From NCBI RefSeq assembly GCF_020181035.1, contig NZ_JAIQYY010000014.1, positions 156,682 to 216,390 of the forward strand: 59,709 bases of DNA. The letters run 5' to 3'. Made by a program: the position numbers and the translations under genes. Origin of the DNA: Streptomyces sp. CoH27. Its GTDB lineage: Bacteria > Actinomycetota > Actinomycetes > Streptomycetales > Streptomycetaceae. Below, one piece after another: positions 10,706 through 18,889 of the stretch. The notes beneath the pieces are model-generated. The model was not told the DNA's origin, did not search any database, and was given only the letters and a program-made list of their open reading frames with translations. Every line of letters starts with the position of its first letter. Within the stretch, counting starts at the first letter, position 1.

Positions 10706-12463
10706 ATGGCGCGGGTGACCAGTACCGCGTCCTCCACGGACCTCCGGCAGGGCCAGGCGCCGCACGATGAGCGGCCGGCGTGGCAGCAGCGGCTGCGCCG
10801 ATTCGGGTACGTACCGGCCAAGGACGCGCCGTCGGGCGACGTACGCGACCGGCTGGTGCCCCCGTACGCCGAGCCGAGCCCGCGGCTGTGGCAGGCGCTC
10901 GGTGTGCCGCCGGTCCTCGCCGAGCGGATCGTGCGCTGGTCGGGCTGGGGCGGTCCGCTGCTGGTCACGCTGATGGCGGGCCTGATGCGGTTCTGGAACC
11001 TGGGCAGCCCGCGCGCGGTGATATTCGACGAGACGTACTACGCCAAGGACGCATGGGCGCTCGTCCACCGCGGTTTCGAGGTCAACTGGGACAAGAACGC
11101 CAACGACCTGGTCCTGCGGACGCACGGCCATCTCGTCATCCCGACGGACGCGTCGTACGTCGTGCATCCGCCGGTCGGCAAGTACGTCATCGGACTCGGC
11201 GAGATGGTCTTCGGGTTCAACCCGTTCGGCTGGCGGTTCATGACCGCGCTGCTGGGCACGCTGTCGGTGCTGCTGCTGTGCCGGATCGGGCGCCGGATCT
11301 TCCGCTCGACGTTCCTCGGCTGTCTGGCGGGCGCGCTGATGGCGGTGGACGGCCTGCACTTCGTGATGAGCCGGACGTCGCTGCTGGACGGCGTGCTGAT
11401 GTTCTTCGTGGTGGCCGCGTTCGGCTGCCTGGTCCTCGACCGGGACCGGGCACGGGCGAGGCTGGCCGCGGCCCTGCCGGTGAACCGCGACGGGCGGGCG
11501 TGCCCGGACGCGCGCGTGGCCGACACGTTCCGCTTCGGCCTGCGCCCCTGGCGCTGGGCGACAGGGTTGATGCTGGGCCTGGCCATCGGCACCAAGTGGA
11601 ACGGGCTGTACATCCTGGCCGCGTTCTGTGTGATGGCGGTCCTGTGGGACGTCGGCGCCCGGAAGACGGCCGGTGCCCGTCACCCGTATGCCGCAGCTCT
11701 CAAGTACGACACCGGCCTCGCCTTCCTTGCGACCGTTCCGCTGGCCGTCGCCGTCTACCTGCTGTCCTGGCTCGGCTGGATCCTCTCCCCGGCCGACGGC
11801 ACGGGCGGCTACTTCCGCAACTGGGCGGCCACCGACGGCAAGGGCGGCAGCTGGACGTTCCTGCCGGACTGGCTGCGCAGCCTGTGGCACTACGAGCACG
11901 AGGTGTACGAGTTCCACGTCGGGCTGACATCCCCGCACACCTACCAGTCCAACCCGTGGAGCTGGATCGTGCTGGGCCGCCCGGTGTCGTACTTCTACGA
12001 GTCCCCGAACCCCGGCGTGGACGGCTGCCCGGCGGACGCGGGCCAGAAGTGCGCCCGGGAGGTGCTGGCCATCGGCACACCGCTGCTGTGGTGGGCGGCC
12101 TGCTTCGCGATCCTGTACGTGCTGTGGCGCTGGGCGTTCCGCCGCGACTGGCGGGCCGGTGCGATCGCCTGCGGCATCGCGGCGGGCTACCTCCCCTGGT
12201 TCATGTACCAGGAGCGGACGATCTTCCTGTTCTACGCGGTCGTCTTCCTGCCGTTCCTGTGCCTGGCGGTGGCGATGCTGATCGGCGCGATCATCGGCCC
12301 ACCGGGCTCCAGCGACATCCGCCGCCTGGCCGGCGCGTCGACGGCGGGCGTCCTGGTGCTGCTGATCGCCTGGAACTTCATCTACTTCTGGCCGCTGTAC
12401 ACCGGCACGGCGATCCCGATCGACTCGTGGCGGTCGCGGATGTGGCTGGACACCTGGGTGTAG
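10706..12463 (+). CDS. pmt: Polyprenyl-phosphate-mannose protein O-mannosyltransferase (Pmt)
   Basis: A polytopic membrane protein of 585 residues, family GT39. In actinomycetes it transfers mannose from polyprenyl-phosphate mannose to Ser/Thr of exported proteins. The catalytic acidic pair is in VIFDETYYAKDAWAL in the first external loop; further loops show YVVHPPVGKY and GTKWNGLY, and many hydrophobic helices follow to the C-terminus. ATG 10706 (MARVTSTASS) has no convincing ribosome site, so a short leader or a leaderless message is possible; GTG 10715 is an alternative. Confidence 0.93.
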   Translation: MARVTSTASSTDLRQGQAPHDERPAWQQRLRRFGYVPAKDAPSGDVRDRLVPPYAEPSPRLWQALGVPPVLAERIVRWSGWGGPLLVTLMAGLMRFWNLGSPRAVIFDETYYAKDAWALVHRGFEVNWDKNANDLVLRTHGHLVIPTDASYVVHPPVGKYVIGLGEMVFGFNPFGWRFMTALLGTLSVLLLCRIGRRIFRSTFLGCLAGALMAVDGLHFVMSRTSLLDGVLMFFVVAAFGCLVLDRDRARARLAAALPVNRDGRACPDARVADTFRFGLRPWRWATGLMLGLAIGTKWNGLYILAAFCVMAVLWDVGARKTAGARHPYAAALKYDTGLAFLATVPLAVAVYLLSWLGWILSPADGTGGYFRNWAATDGKGGSWTFLPDWLRSLWHYEHEVYEFHVGLTSPHTYQSNPWSWIVLGRPVSYFYESPNPGVDGCPADAGQKCAREVLAIGTPLLWWAACFAILYVLWRWAFRRDWRAGAIACGIAAGYLPWFMYQERTIFLFYAVVFLPFLCLAVAMLIGAIIGPPGSSDIRRLAGASTAGVLVLLIAWNFIYFWPLYTGTAIPIDSWRSRMWLDTWV

Positions 12464-12475
12464 CCGGGCAGACGC

Positions 12476-12512
12476 ACGACGAGCGCGCGGCATTCCGCCG
12501 CGCGCTCGTCGT
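12476..12512. terminator. Bidirectional hairpin terminator between pmt and the Nudix gene
   Basis: A perfect 16-bp stem: ACGACGAGCGCGCGGC (12476-12491) pairs with 12497-12512, loop ATTCC. It lies between the two convergent stops, 13 bases after pmt. Confidence 0.85.
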
Positions 12513-12524
12513 CGTCACCGGCCG

Positions 12525-13082
12525 TCAGAGGCCGCGGGCCGCGCTGGACGCCCCGAGCGCGGCAAGGGTGAAGCCGTCGCGCAGCTCTCCCGCGCGGATC
12601 GCCTTCGCGATCTCGCCCGGACTCCACCAGCGCGCCGCGGCGACCTCGCCGTCGCCGGACGCGCCGGGGCGCAGCGGGGCGTCGCCCGGAACCGAGACCT
12701 CGACGACGGCGACCTCGTTCTCCAGCATCCCGGAGTCGACGTCCAGGAACGCCACCGCAGCCGCCGCGGAGCCCACCAGTCCCGTCTCCTCGGCCAGTTC
12801 GCGCAGCGCGTCCGAGACAGGATCCGTCTCGCCGAAGCCGCGCGGCAGTTCCCAGGCCCACCGGCCGATGGCCGGTCGCCACTGGCGGACGAGCAGAATG
12901 TCGTCACCCCGCCGTGCCAGCACCACGACTCCCGTACGGCCGCCCCCCACCCGGACGCGGTGCTGGACGGTCTCGGCGCCGGACGGCGAGCGGTAGGTGT
13001 CGAGGTAGACCTCGCACCACCGCCCGCCGTCGGCGTCGGTGTAGGCCTTGTGGGTGTGCGTGCGCGGCGCCTCAGTGTCCAT
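12525..13082 (-). CDS. Nudix hydrolase (ADP-ribose pyrophosphatase-like)
   Basis: A 185-residue Nudix protein. The Nudix box is complete: GFGETDPVSDALRELAEETG, around residues 101-120, preceded by RQWRPAIGRWAWELPRG as in ADP-ribose pyrophosphatases. It probably hydrolyses a nucleoside-diphosphate sugar. Its start lies inside the last codons of the upstream 456-residue gene (11-base overlap, 13072-13082), so translation is probably coupled. Confidence 0.88.
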   Translation of the reverse strand: MDTEAPRTHTHKAYTDADGGRWCEVYLDTYRSPSGAETVQHRVRVGGGRTGVVVLARRGDDILLVRQWRPAIGRWAWELPRGFGETDPVSDALRELAEETGLVGSAAAAVAFLDVDSGMLENEVAVVEVSVPGDAPLRPGASGDGEVAAARWWSPGEIAKAIRAGELRDGFTLAALGASSAARGL

Positions 13083-14442
13083 GGGGCCCTCCTGGTATCA
13101 CTCCAGGAAGCTCTATCACGTCGTACCGCCCCCGGAAGTCGGTCAGCCGGGTCACACCGGCCGCTACGGCCGCCACGACGACCGGTGTGAGCGCTCCGCC
13201 CGCGCCGGCCGCGAACACCCCGGACGTGCCCTGGCCGAGCAGGCTGGTCGCCAGGCTGATCCCGCCGCCCGCGACCATCTGAGCGGTGACCCCGTGTGCA
13301 CTGTGCACGAACCGCTGGAGTCGGCTCACCGACACCTCGTCCACGCCGGCGGCCGGCGGCTCCTTCGTACGCCCTGCGAGCAGGTCGCCCACCTCCTGCA
13401 GGGCGGCCAGGTCACGCCGGTCCCACCAGGCGGCCAAGGCGTCGGCCGCGTCATCCGTGTACCGCTGCCATTGCTCACCGCTCATCAGGCCGAGCCGCAG
13501 CTCGAACCGGGTCGGAAAGATCACGATCGGCGTCTGCTCCACGAGCGCCGCCGCCTCCCGGCGCCGGACGCCGCGTCGCGGCGAAGCCAGCCCGAGCAGG
13601 CAGCCTTCGCTCACCGCGATGGCTCGGTAGTACGTCTCGTCGAAGGACTCGCGCAGCGTCTGTGCGTCCGCTTGCGCCTTGGGGTCGCCGGAGCGCAGCA
13701 GGGGGTCCAGGCTTTCGTACAGGCGGCTGCGGCTGGGCAGGCCGTTCACGTCGAACTCCCCGCCGGTCCAGGCGGCGAGCACCGCCCTGCCCTCGGCACT
13801 GGCCGCGTCCTCGGGGCGTGGCGGGGGAAGCAGCGCGTAAGCGGTCGCGTAGTCGGCCGGCGTCAGGGGGCTGACCTCCAGCAGGCCGTGCTCGGCGGCC
13901 TCCAGCCAGTCGCCCCACCGGGCGACCGTGCGCCGCCGTAGCGGGGTGTCGAGGACACCGGTCGCCGCCAGCAACCGGTCCGCCAGGCCGACCGGCCCCT
14001 CCGCGGCGAGGGCCGCGGCGGCGGCCTCGCTGTCCGCGCGGACGGCCAGCTCCCGCTGGAGTCGCAGGCACTGTTCGTCGGGGATCGGCAGGGAGGAGAA
14101 GAGGAAACCGGTCGAGAGCATCGCGATCAGCTGCCCGGCCAGGTCCGCGTTGCGGGAGTTCACCCGGATCGGCAGGACGCCACCCCCGCCGATCGCCCGT
14201 ATCGCCAGCTCGTCGAGGAGCGCGGCGGGCCGGAGCGCGGCGAAGGCGGCTCCGTCGAGCAGTTGGGGGTAGGTCAGGAACAGCGTGCCGCCCTGGAGGA
14301 CCTCCCAGCGCAGTCGGCCGAGCAGCTCGGCCCGCCCGAGGGCGGTCAGCCGCTCCATCGGGGCGGCGGCCCCGGCCGCTTGGGCGCTCAGCGTGGCCCG
14401 CTGCCGGACGCTGTCCCACCCCGTGCTGAGGACCGCGGTCAT
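13072..14442 (-). CDS. Protein of unknown function with C-terminal membrane segment
   Basis: A 456-residue protein I do not recognise. It is mostly soluble and alpha-helical, Ala/Leu/Arg-rich, with segments such as IPIVIFPTRFELRLGLM-like text near residue 350. A glycine/alanine-rich hydrophobic stretch near residues 405-440 (ISLATSLLGQGTSGVFAAGA and PVVVAAVAAGV) could form one or two helices. ATG 14442 follows AGAAGGGGCGGGC; in-frame extension to 14520 is less likely. It overlaps the Nudix gene by 11 bases, hinting at a shared role. The operator region faces the PBP gene. Confidence 0.65.
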   Translation of the reverse strand: MTAVLSTGWDSVRQRATLSAQAAGAAAPMERLTALGRAELLGRLRWEVLQGGTLFLTYPQLLDGAAFAALRPAALLDELAIRAIGGGGVLPIRVNSRNADLAGQLIAMLSTGFLFSSLPIPDEQCLRLQRELAVRADSEAAAAALAAEGPVGLADRLLAATGVLDTPLRRRTVARWGDWLEAAEHGLLEVSPLTPADYATAYALLPPPRPEDAASAEGRAVLAAWTGGEFDVNGLPSRSRLYESLDPLLRSGDPKAQADAQTLRESFDETYYRAIAVSEGCLLGLASPRRGVRRREAAALVEQTPIVIFPTRFELRLGLMSGEQWQRYTDDAADALAAWWDRRDLAALQEVGDLLAGRTKEPPAAGVDEVSVSRLQRFVHSAHGVTAQMVAGGGISLATSLLGQGTSGVFAAGAGGALTPVVVAAVAAGVTRLTDFRGRYDVIELPGVIPGGPHGH

Positions 14443-14697
14443 GTGCCCGCCCCTTCTGTCGCGTCCATACGTGAGCCAGTTCAGCATGCACCGATCAACG
14501 GAACAACAGTCGTTCGGCACCGGGATGCCCCAGGACGGCGGGCACGGCGTCGGGGCGACCGGCCCGATTGTCGCAACCGTGCTACGGAATGCAGGCCGAC
14601 GTCACCCGCAAAGGTGGGGACTTTAAGGTGATTGCCGTCGTTGGGGAGTGTGAAGGGGCGGCGGGGACCCTGGGGAAGTCACGGAGGAACTGAGGCT

Positions 14698-16368
14698 GTG
14701 GGCAACAGAAGGCGCGTCGCCGAGCGACGCAGGACGACCCGACCCGCCGTGGTCGGCGGGATGATCGCCGTGGTTGTCGCCGGCTCCGGGTTCGCTGTCT
14801 ATGCGCTGACCGGCGGTGGGGCGTCGGCCGACGACCGCGCCTCCGCCGGGGCCGACCACAAGGCGGTCAAGACCGGTCCGCTCAGCGCCGCCGAGGTCCG
14901 CGCGGCCTCCACCCGCTTCCTGACCGCCTGGCAGCAGGGCCGGGTCTCCGAGGCGGCCGCCGCCACGGACGACGCCCCGGCCGCGACCACGCTGCTCTCC
15001 GGCCTCGCCAAGGACGCCCACCTGAAGGGCGTCACGCTCACCCCGGGTGCGGCCACGGGCGCGAAGGTGCCGTTCTCCGTCAAGGCGACGGTGTCGTACG
15101 ACAAGCTCAGCAAGCCGCTGGCGTACGGCAGTTCGCTCACCGTGGTGAGGCGGGCGAGCGACGGCGTGCCGCTGGTCGACTGGCACTCCTCGGTCGTCCA
15201 CCCGGACCTGCAGGACGGTGACACGCTCGTCACCGGCGAGTCCGGCACCCCGCCCGTCAAGGCCCTGGACCGCGACGGCGGCGAGCTGACGGCGGCCAAG
15301 TACCCCTCGCTGGGCCCGGTGCTGGACGGGCTGCGCGAGAAGTACGGCAAGACGGCGGGCGGCAAGGCGGGCATCGAGCTGCGCGTGGTGCGCGGCAAGG
15401 CCTCGCAGAAGGCCCAGCTGTCCGACAAGACGCTGGTGGCACTGAGCCAGGGCACGCCGGGCACGGTGAAGACGACGCTCGACCCCACCATGGAAGCGGC
15501 CGCCGAGCAGCAGGTGGCCAAGAAGTCGCAGGCGTCGGTGGTGGTGCTGCGGCCGTCCACGGGCGAGATCCTCGCGGTCGCCAACAACGGGCACGGCTTC
15601 AACGTCGCCTTCCAGGGCTCCCTCGCGCCCGGCTCCACGATGAAGATCGTGACGTCGACGATGCTGTTCGAGAAGAAGCTCATCACCCCGGACGCCTCCC
15701 ACCCCTGCCCCAAGACGTACAAGCTCGCCGGCTGGACGTTCCACAACGACGCCGACTCCGAGATCAAGCAGGGCACGTTCAAGGAGAGCTTCGGCGCCTC
15801 CTGCAACAACGCCTTCATCGACTTCGCGCCGAAGCTGTCCGACGACGACCTGACCAAGGAGGCCCAGCAGGTCTACGGCCTCGGCATGGACAACTGGGCC
15901 ATCGGCGTGCCCTCGTTCGACGGCTCCGTGCCGGTGCAGAGCGGCGCGCAGATGGGCGCCTCGCTGATCGGGCAGGGCGGGGTGCGGATGAACCCGCTGA
16001 ACATGGCGTCGGTGGCGGCGACGGTCGAGGCGGGCTCCTTCCACCAGCCGTACCTGGTGGCGCCCTCGGTGGACAACCGCACGCTGGCGAAGGCCACGCG
16101 CACCCTGTCGGCGCAGACCCAGTCCCAGCTGAAGGACGTCATGCGGTTCACCGCGGACTACGGCACGGCGGCCAAGGCGATGGCGGGCATGAGCGGGGAC
16201 TACGGCGCCAAGACCGGCTCCGCCGAGGTCGACGGGCAGAAGAAGCCCAACGGCTGGTTCACCGCCTACAAGGGCGATCTGGCCGCCGCGGGCGTGGTCC
16301 AGGCGGGCGGCCACGGCGGCGACACCGCCGGACCGATCGTGGCGGCTCTGCTGAAGATGGGCGGCTGA
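14698..16368 (+). CDS. Penicillin-binding protein with NTF2-like N-terminal domain
   Basis: A 556-residue class B-type transpeptidase for peptidoglycan cross-linking. GTG 14698 (VGNRRRVAER) has GGAGG upstream. Order: short basic cytoplasmic tail, one membrane anchor (about 22-40), NTF2-like MecA-N-type domain (about 60-160), a short linker, then the transpeptidase with SxxK (APGSTMKI), SxN (ASCNN) and KTG (GAKTGSAE). The cell-division-associated ssgE follows on the opposite strand, 14 bp away. NTF2-domain PBPs often have low beta-lactam affinity, but nothing here shows that directly. Confidence 0.9.
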   Translation: MGNRRRVAERRRTTRPAVVGGMIAVVVAGSGFAVYALTGGGASADDRASAGADHKAVKTGPLSAAEVRAASTRFLTAWQQGRVSEAAAATDDAPAATTLLSGLAKDAHLKGVTLTPGAATGAKVPFSVKATVSYDKLSKPLAYGSSLTVVRRASDGVPLVDWHSSVVHPDLQDGDTLVTGESGTPPVKALDRDGGELTAAKYPSLGPVLDGLREKYGKTAGGKAGIELRVVRGKASQKAQLSDKTLVALSQGTPGTVKTTLDPTMEAAAEQQVAKKSQASVVVLRPSTGEILAVANNGHGFNVAFQGSLAPGSTMKIVTSTMLFEKKLITPDASHPCPKTYKLAGWTFHNDADSEIKQGTFKESFGASCNNAFIDFAPKLSDDDLTKEAQQVYGLGMDNWAIGVPSFDGSVPVQSGAQMGASLIGQGGVRMNPLNMASVAATVEAGSFHQPYLVAPSVDNRTLAKATRTLSAQTQSQLKDVMRFTADYGTAAKAMAGMSGDYGAKTGSAEVDGQKKPNGWFTAYKGDLAAAGVVQAGGHGGDTAGPIVAALLKMGG

Positions 16369-16382
16369 CCGGCCCCGGCCGG

Positions 16383-16721
16383 TCAGCCCCGCACGGGCTC
16401 CGCGGTGTAGGTACGGCGCAGAAATCTGAGCAGCGCCTTCGACTCGAACTGGACCACCTCGACACCGTTGTCAGAGTGGAACTCGACAACGGCCTGCACG
16501 CGCCCGCACGGCCACACCCGTACGTCGCCGCTCTCGGCCGGGACCCGCAGTCCTCGCTCCAGCAGCGCGCGCGAGAAGGTCCACTCGTGGGCGCCGGGCA
16601 GGTCCACCCGCACCGATCGTGGATCACTGTCGGGGTCGTACCGCAGCACCACCGGTACGGCCCCAGGATCCTCCTCGTCCGTGACGATGTGGGCGCGGGC
16701 GTACTGTTCGACCACAGACAT
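16383..16721 (-). CDS. ssgE: SsgA-like sporulation and cell division protein (SsgE type)
   Basis: A 112-residue SALP (SsgA-like protein) found only in morphologically complex actinomycetes, where the family steers septum formation, autolytic spore separation and peptidoglycan remodelling. Seen: VPVVLRYDPDSDPRSVRVD, the EWTFSRALLERGL helix, and VEFHSDNGVEVVQFESKALLRFL. The short length and the placement beside a PBP gene and ahead of the ECF nickel/cobalt genes match ssgE in Streptomyces; the paralogue assignment rests on that gene order. Confidence 0.88.
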   Translation of the reverse strand: MSVVEQYARAHIVTDEEDPGAVPVVLRYDPDSDPRSVRVDLPGAHEWTFSRALLERGLRVPAESGDVRVWPCGRVQAVVEFHSDNGVEVVQFESKALLRFLRRTYTAEPVRG

Positions 16722-16876
16722 CGGACCGCCCTCTCACGCTGAGTGACCATTATCGGAAGCTTTCCATCCGCTTCCTCTCCAATGTGCCATATTTTCCGGT
16801 TTGCGCCTTTCGGGGCGGCCGATCTCACGCACAGCCAGCGGATCGATCGGCACTCGTTTTCACGAATGCATGGTTC

Positions 16877-16893
16877 TTGCAAAGTCTTCGCAA
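16877..16893 (+). promoter_or_regulatory. Nur-like 6-5-6 operator in the ECF transporter promoter
   Basis: TTGCAA (16877-16882), five bases, then TCGCAA (16888-16893). This matches the 6-5-6 inverted-repeat arrangement reported for the nickel regulator Nur of Streptomyces, with one mismatch in the second half-site. The left half doubles as a -35-like hexamer; TAAAAT at 16902-16907 is a good -10 but leaves a 19-bp spacer. Confidence 0.5.
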
Positions 16894-16901
16894 CAAGCCT
16901 C

Positions 16902-16907
16902 TAAAAT
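16902..16907 (+). promoter_or_regulatory. -10 element; probable leaderless start
   Basis: TAAAAT ends 7 bases before the GTG at 16914, so transcription would begin at or next to the start codon. No ribosome binding site is present, consistent with a leaderless message. Confidence 0.45.
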
Positions 16908-16913
16908 CGAATC

Positions 16914-17387
16914 GTGCATGTACCTGACGGATTCATCGACGCCCCGACCTCCGCCGTCACCGGAGTGGTCGCCGCCGGCGCCCTCGCGGTGAGCCTGCGC
17001 GGCGCCCGCCGTGAACTGGGGGGCACCTCCCGCGCTGGGGGCACCTCCCGGCGCGCGCTGTGGGTGACCGGCCTGGTCACCTCCTTCGTGCTCGCCGGTT
17101 TCGTCAGCTTCTACGCCTCCTCGAACCCCGACGGCCTGGAGAAGGTCGCGCACGACAAGGGGATCGACCAGAAGACCGAGCAGCACGCGACGGCCGGCTC
17201 CCCGCTCGCCGACTACGACGTCAAGGACATCTCCGACGCCCGGCTCTCCGGCGGCCTCGCGGGTGTGATCGGCGTCGGGGTCACGGTCGTGGCGGGCAGC
17301 GCGGTGTTCTGGGCGGTGCGCCGGCGCACCACACCGGCGCCGGGCGCCCGCGACTCCGCGGTCTCGCCCGTGAACACGGGGCTGTGA
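16914..17387 (+). CDS. NikM/CbiM-NikN/CbiN fusion lacking the permease core
   Basis: A 157-residue protein that starts MHVPDGFID, the metal-binding N-terminus of the ECF nickel/cobalt S component. After the first helix and RRELGG it jumps to ALWVTGLVTSFVLAGFVSFY, NPDGLEKVAHDKG and LSGGLAGVIGVGVTVVAGS, the PDGLE domain (CbiN/NikN). Fused Streptomyces homologues are usually well over 300 residues; the helices in between are missing. The junction encodes GGTSRAGGTSRR from a duplicated G-run/C-run repeat (17016-17050). Both ends remain in frame, and cbiQ and cbiO follow immediately. Whether this protein can still capture metal is doubtful. Confidence 0.8.
   Translation: MHVPDGFIDAPTSAVTGVVAAGALAVSLRGARRELGGTSRAGGTSRRALWVTGLVTSFVLAGFVSFYASSNPDGLEKVAHDKGIDQKTEQHATAGSPLADYDVKDISDARLSGGLAGVIGVGVTVVAGSAVFWAVRRRTTPAPGARDSAVSPVNTGL
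17016..17050. repeat. Duplicated G-run/C-run repeat at the permease junction
   Basis: Two near-identical copies of CTGGGGGCACCTCCCG, starting at 17016 (with one extra G) and 17035, sit exactly where the membrane core of NikM/CbiM is missing. A related half element occurs at 50547-50560 after the MTA phosphorylase gene. Confidence 0.75.
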
Positions 17388-17388
17388 C

Positions 17389-18150
17389 GTGGGCGCCGGA
17401 CACACCCATCGCCTCTACCGGCACGGGCACTCCCCCGTGCACGCCCTGCCGCCGCACACCAAGCTCGCCGCCGCCCTCCTGTTCGTCGTGGTCGTGGTGT
17501 CCACCCCGCGCGAGGCGATGTGGGCGTTCGCGCTGTACGCCGTCCTGCTCGCGTCTGTCGCACACCTCGCGCGCGTGCCCGCCGGATTCCTGCTCCGACG
17601 GCTGCTGATCGAGGTGCCGTTCGTGGCGTTCGCGGTGCTCATGCCGTTCGTCGCGGAGGGCGAGCGGGTGCACGCGCTGGGCCTCTCGCTCAGCGTGAAC
17701 GGACTCTGGGGCGCCTGGAACGTGCTCGCCAAAGGCACGCTCGGCGTCTCCGTCTCCGTGCTGCTGGCCGCCACCACCGAACTGCGCGCCCTGCTGCTCG
17801 GGCTCCAGCGCCTGAAGCTCCCGCCTCTGCTCGTCCAGATCGCGTCCTTCATGATCCGCTACGGCGACGTCATCACCGACGAGATGCGCCGGATGCGCGT
17901 CGCACGCGAGTCGCGCGGTTTTGAAGCGAGGGGCGTGCGGCACTGGGGCGTGCTCGCCAAGTCCGCCGGCGCGCTGTTCATCCGCTCCTACGAGCGCGGG
18001 GAGCGTGTGCACCTGGCCATGGTGAGCCGCGGCTATGCCGGTGCGACGCCGGTCATCGACGAGGTGACCGCGTCCGGTGCGCAGTGGCGGTACGCCCTCA
18101 CGCTCCCCTGCACCGCCCTCGTCGTCTGCCTGTCGGGATGGATCCTGTGA
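17389..18150 (+). CDS. ECF transporter transmembrane component (NikQ/CbiQ)
   Basis: A 253-residue EcfT-type coupling protein with about five helices. The two short cytoplasmic signature helices that dock on the ATPase are visible as RMRVARESRGFEAR and AMVSRGYAG (the Ala-Arg-Gly/Ser-Arg-Gly motifs). GTG 17389 begins one base after the stop of the truncated permease gene. It belongs to the nickel/cobalt ECF operon. Confidence 0.9.
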   Translation: MGAGHTHRLYRHGHSPVHALPPHTKLAAALLFVVVVVSTPREAMWAFALYAVLLASVAHLARVPAGFLLRRLLIEVPFVAFAVLMPFVAEGERVHALGLSLSVNGLWGAWNVLAKGTLGVSVSVLLAATTELRALLLGLQRLKLPPLLVQIASFMIRYGDVITDEMRRMRVARESRGFEARGVRHWGVLAKSAGALFIRSYERGERVHLAMVSRGYAGATPVIDEVTASGAQWRYALTLPCTALVVCLSGWIL

Positions 18151-18887
18151 CACCTTCGTTGGAAGTGGCCGGACTGGCCTTCGCCTACCCCGACGGCCAC
18201 CAGGCGCTGTTCGGCGTCGACTTCACCATCGCGCGCGGTGAACGCGTCGCGCTGCTCGGCCCGAACGGCGCCGGCAAGACCACCCTGGTCCTGCACCTCA
18301 ACGGCATCCTGAGCGGCGGCACCGGCACGGTCACGGTCGCCGGGCTGCCGGTCGGCACCCAGCACATGGCCGCCGTCCGGCAGAAGGTCGGCATCGTCTT
18401 CCAGGACCCGGACGACCAGCTCTTCATGCCGACCGTGCGCGAGGACGTGGCCTTCGGCCCGGCCGCCGCCGGCCTCAAGGGCGCGGCACTGGAGGAACGG
18501 GTACGGCACGCCCTGGAGCGCGTCGGCATGCGGGACTTCGCCGACCGCCCGCCGCACCACCTGTCCTTCGGCCAGCGCCGCCGGGTCGCCGTGGCCACCG
18601 TGCTCGCGATGGAACCGGAGATCCTCGTCCTGGACGAGCCCTCCTCCAACCTCGACCCCGCCTCCCGCCGCGAACTCGCCGACATCCTGCGTTCCCTGGG
18701 CGTCACGGTCCTCATGGTCACCCACGACCTGCCCTACGCCCTGGAACTGTGCCCCCGTTCCCTGATCCTCAGCGACGGCGTGATCGCAGCCGACGGCCCG
18801 ACCGCCGGGCTCCTCTCCGACGAGGACCTGATGCGGGCTCACCGACTGGAGCTGCCGTTCGGGTTCGAACCGCGGGCGCGTCCGTGA
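18138..18887 (+). CDS. ECF transporter ATP-binding protein (NikO/CbiO)
   Basis: A 249-residue ABC ATPase. Walker A LLGPNGAGKTTL, Q-loop IVFQDPDDQLF typical of CbiO/EcfA, signature LSFGQRRRVAVA and Walker B LVLDEPSSNLDP are all intact. ATG 18138 (MDPVTPSLEV) is used; GTG 18147, whose GTGA overlaps the cbiQ stop, is an equally plausible start. The intact ATPase and coupling protein contrast with the damaged permease upstream. Confidence 0.92.
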   Translation: MDPVTPSLEVAGLAFAYPDGHQALFGVDFTIARGERVALLGPNGAGKTTLVLHLNGILSGGTGTVTVAGLPVGTQHMAAVRQKVGIVFQDPDDQLFMPTVREDVAFGPAAAGLKGAALEERVRHALERVGMRDFADRPPHHLSFGQRRRVAVATVLAMEPEILVLDEPSSNLDPASRRELADILRSLGVTVLMVTHDLPYALELCPRSLILSDGVIAADGPTAGLLSDEDLMRAHRLELPFGFEPRARP

Positions 18888-18889
18888 GA

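Noticed and set aside
16722..16913. Possible cobalamin riboswitch upstream of the ECF transporter
   Set aside because: No B12-box or long structured leader is present; the region instead carries the Nur-like box and a leaderless promoter.
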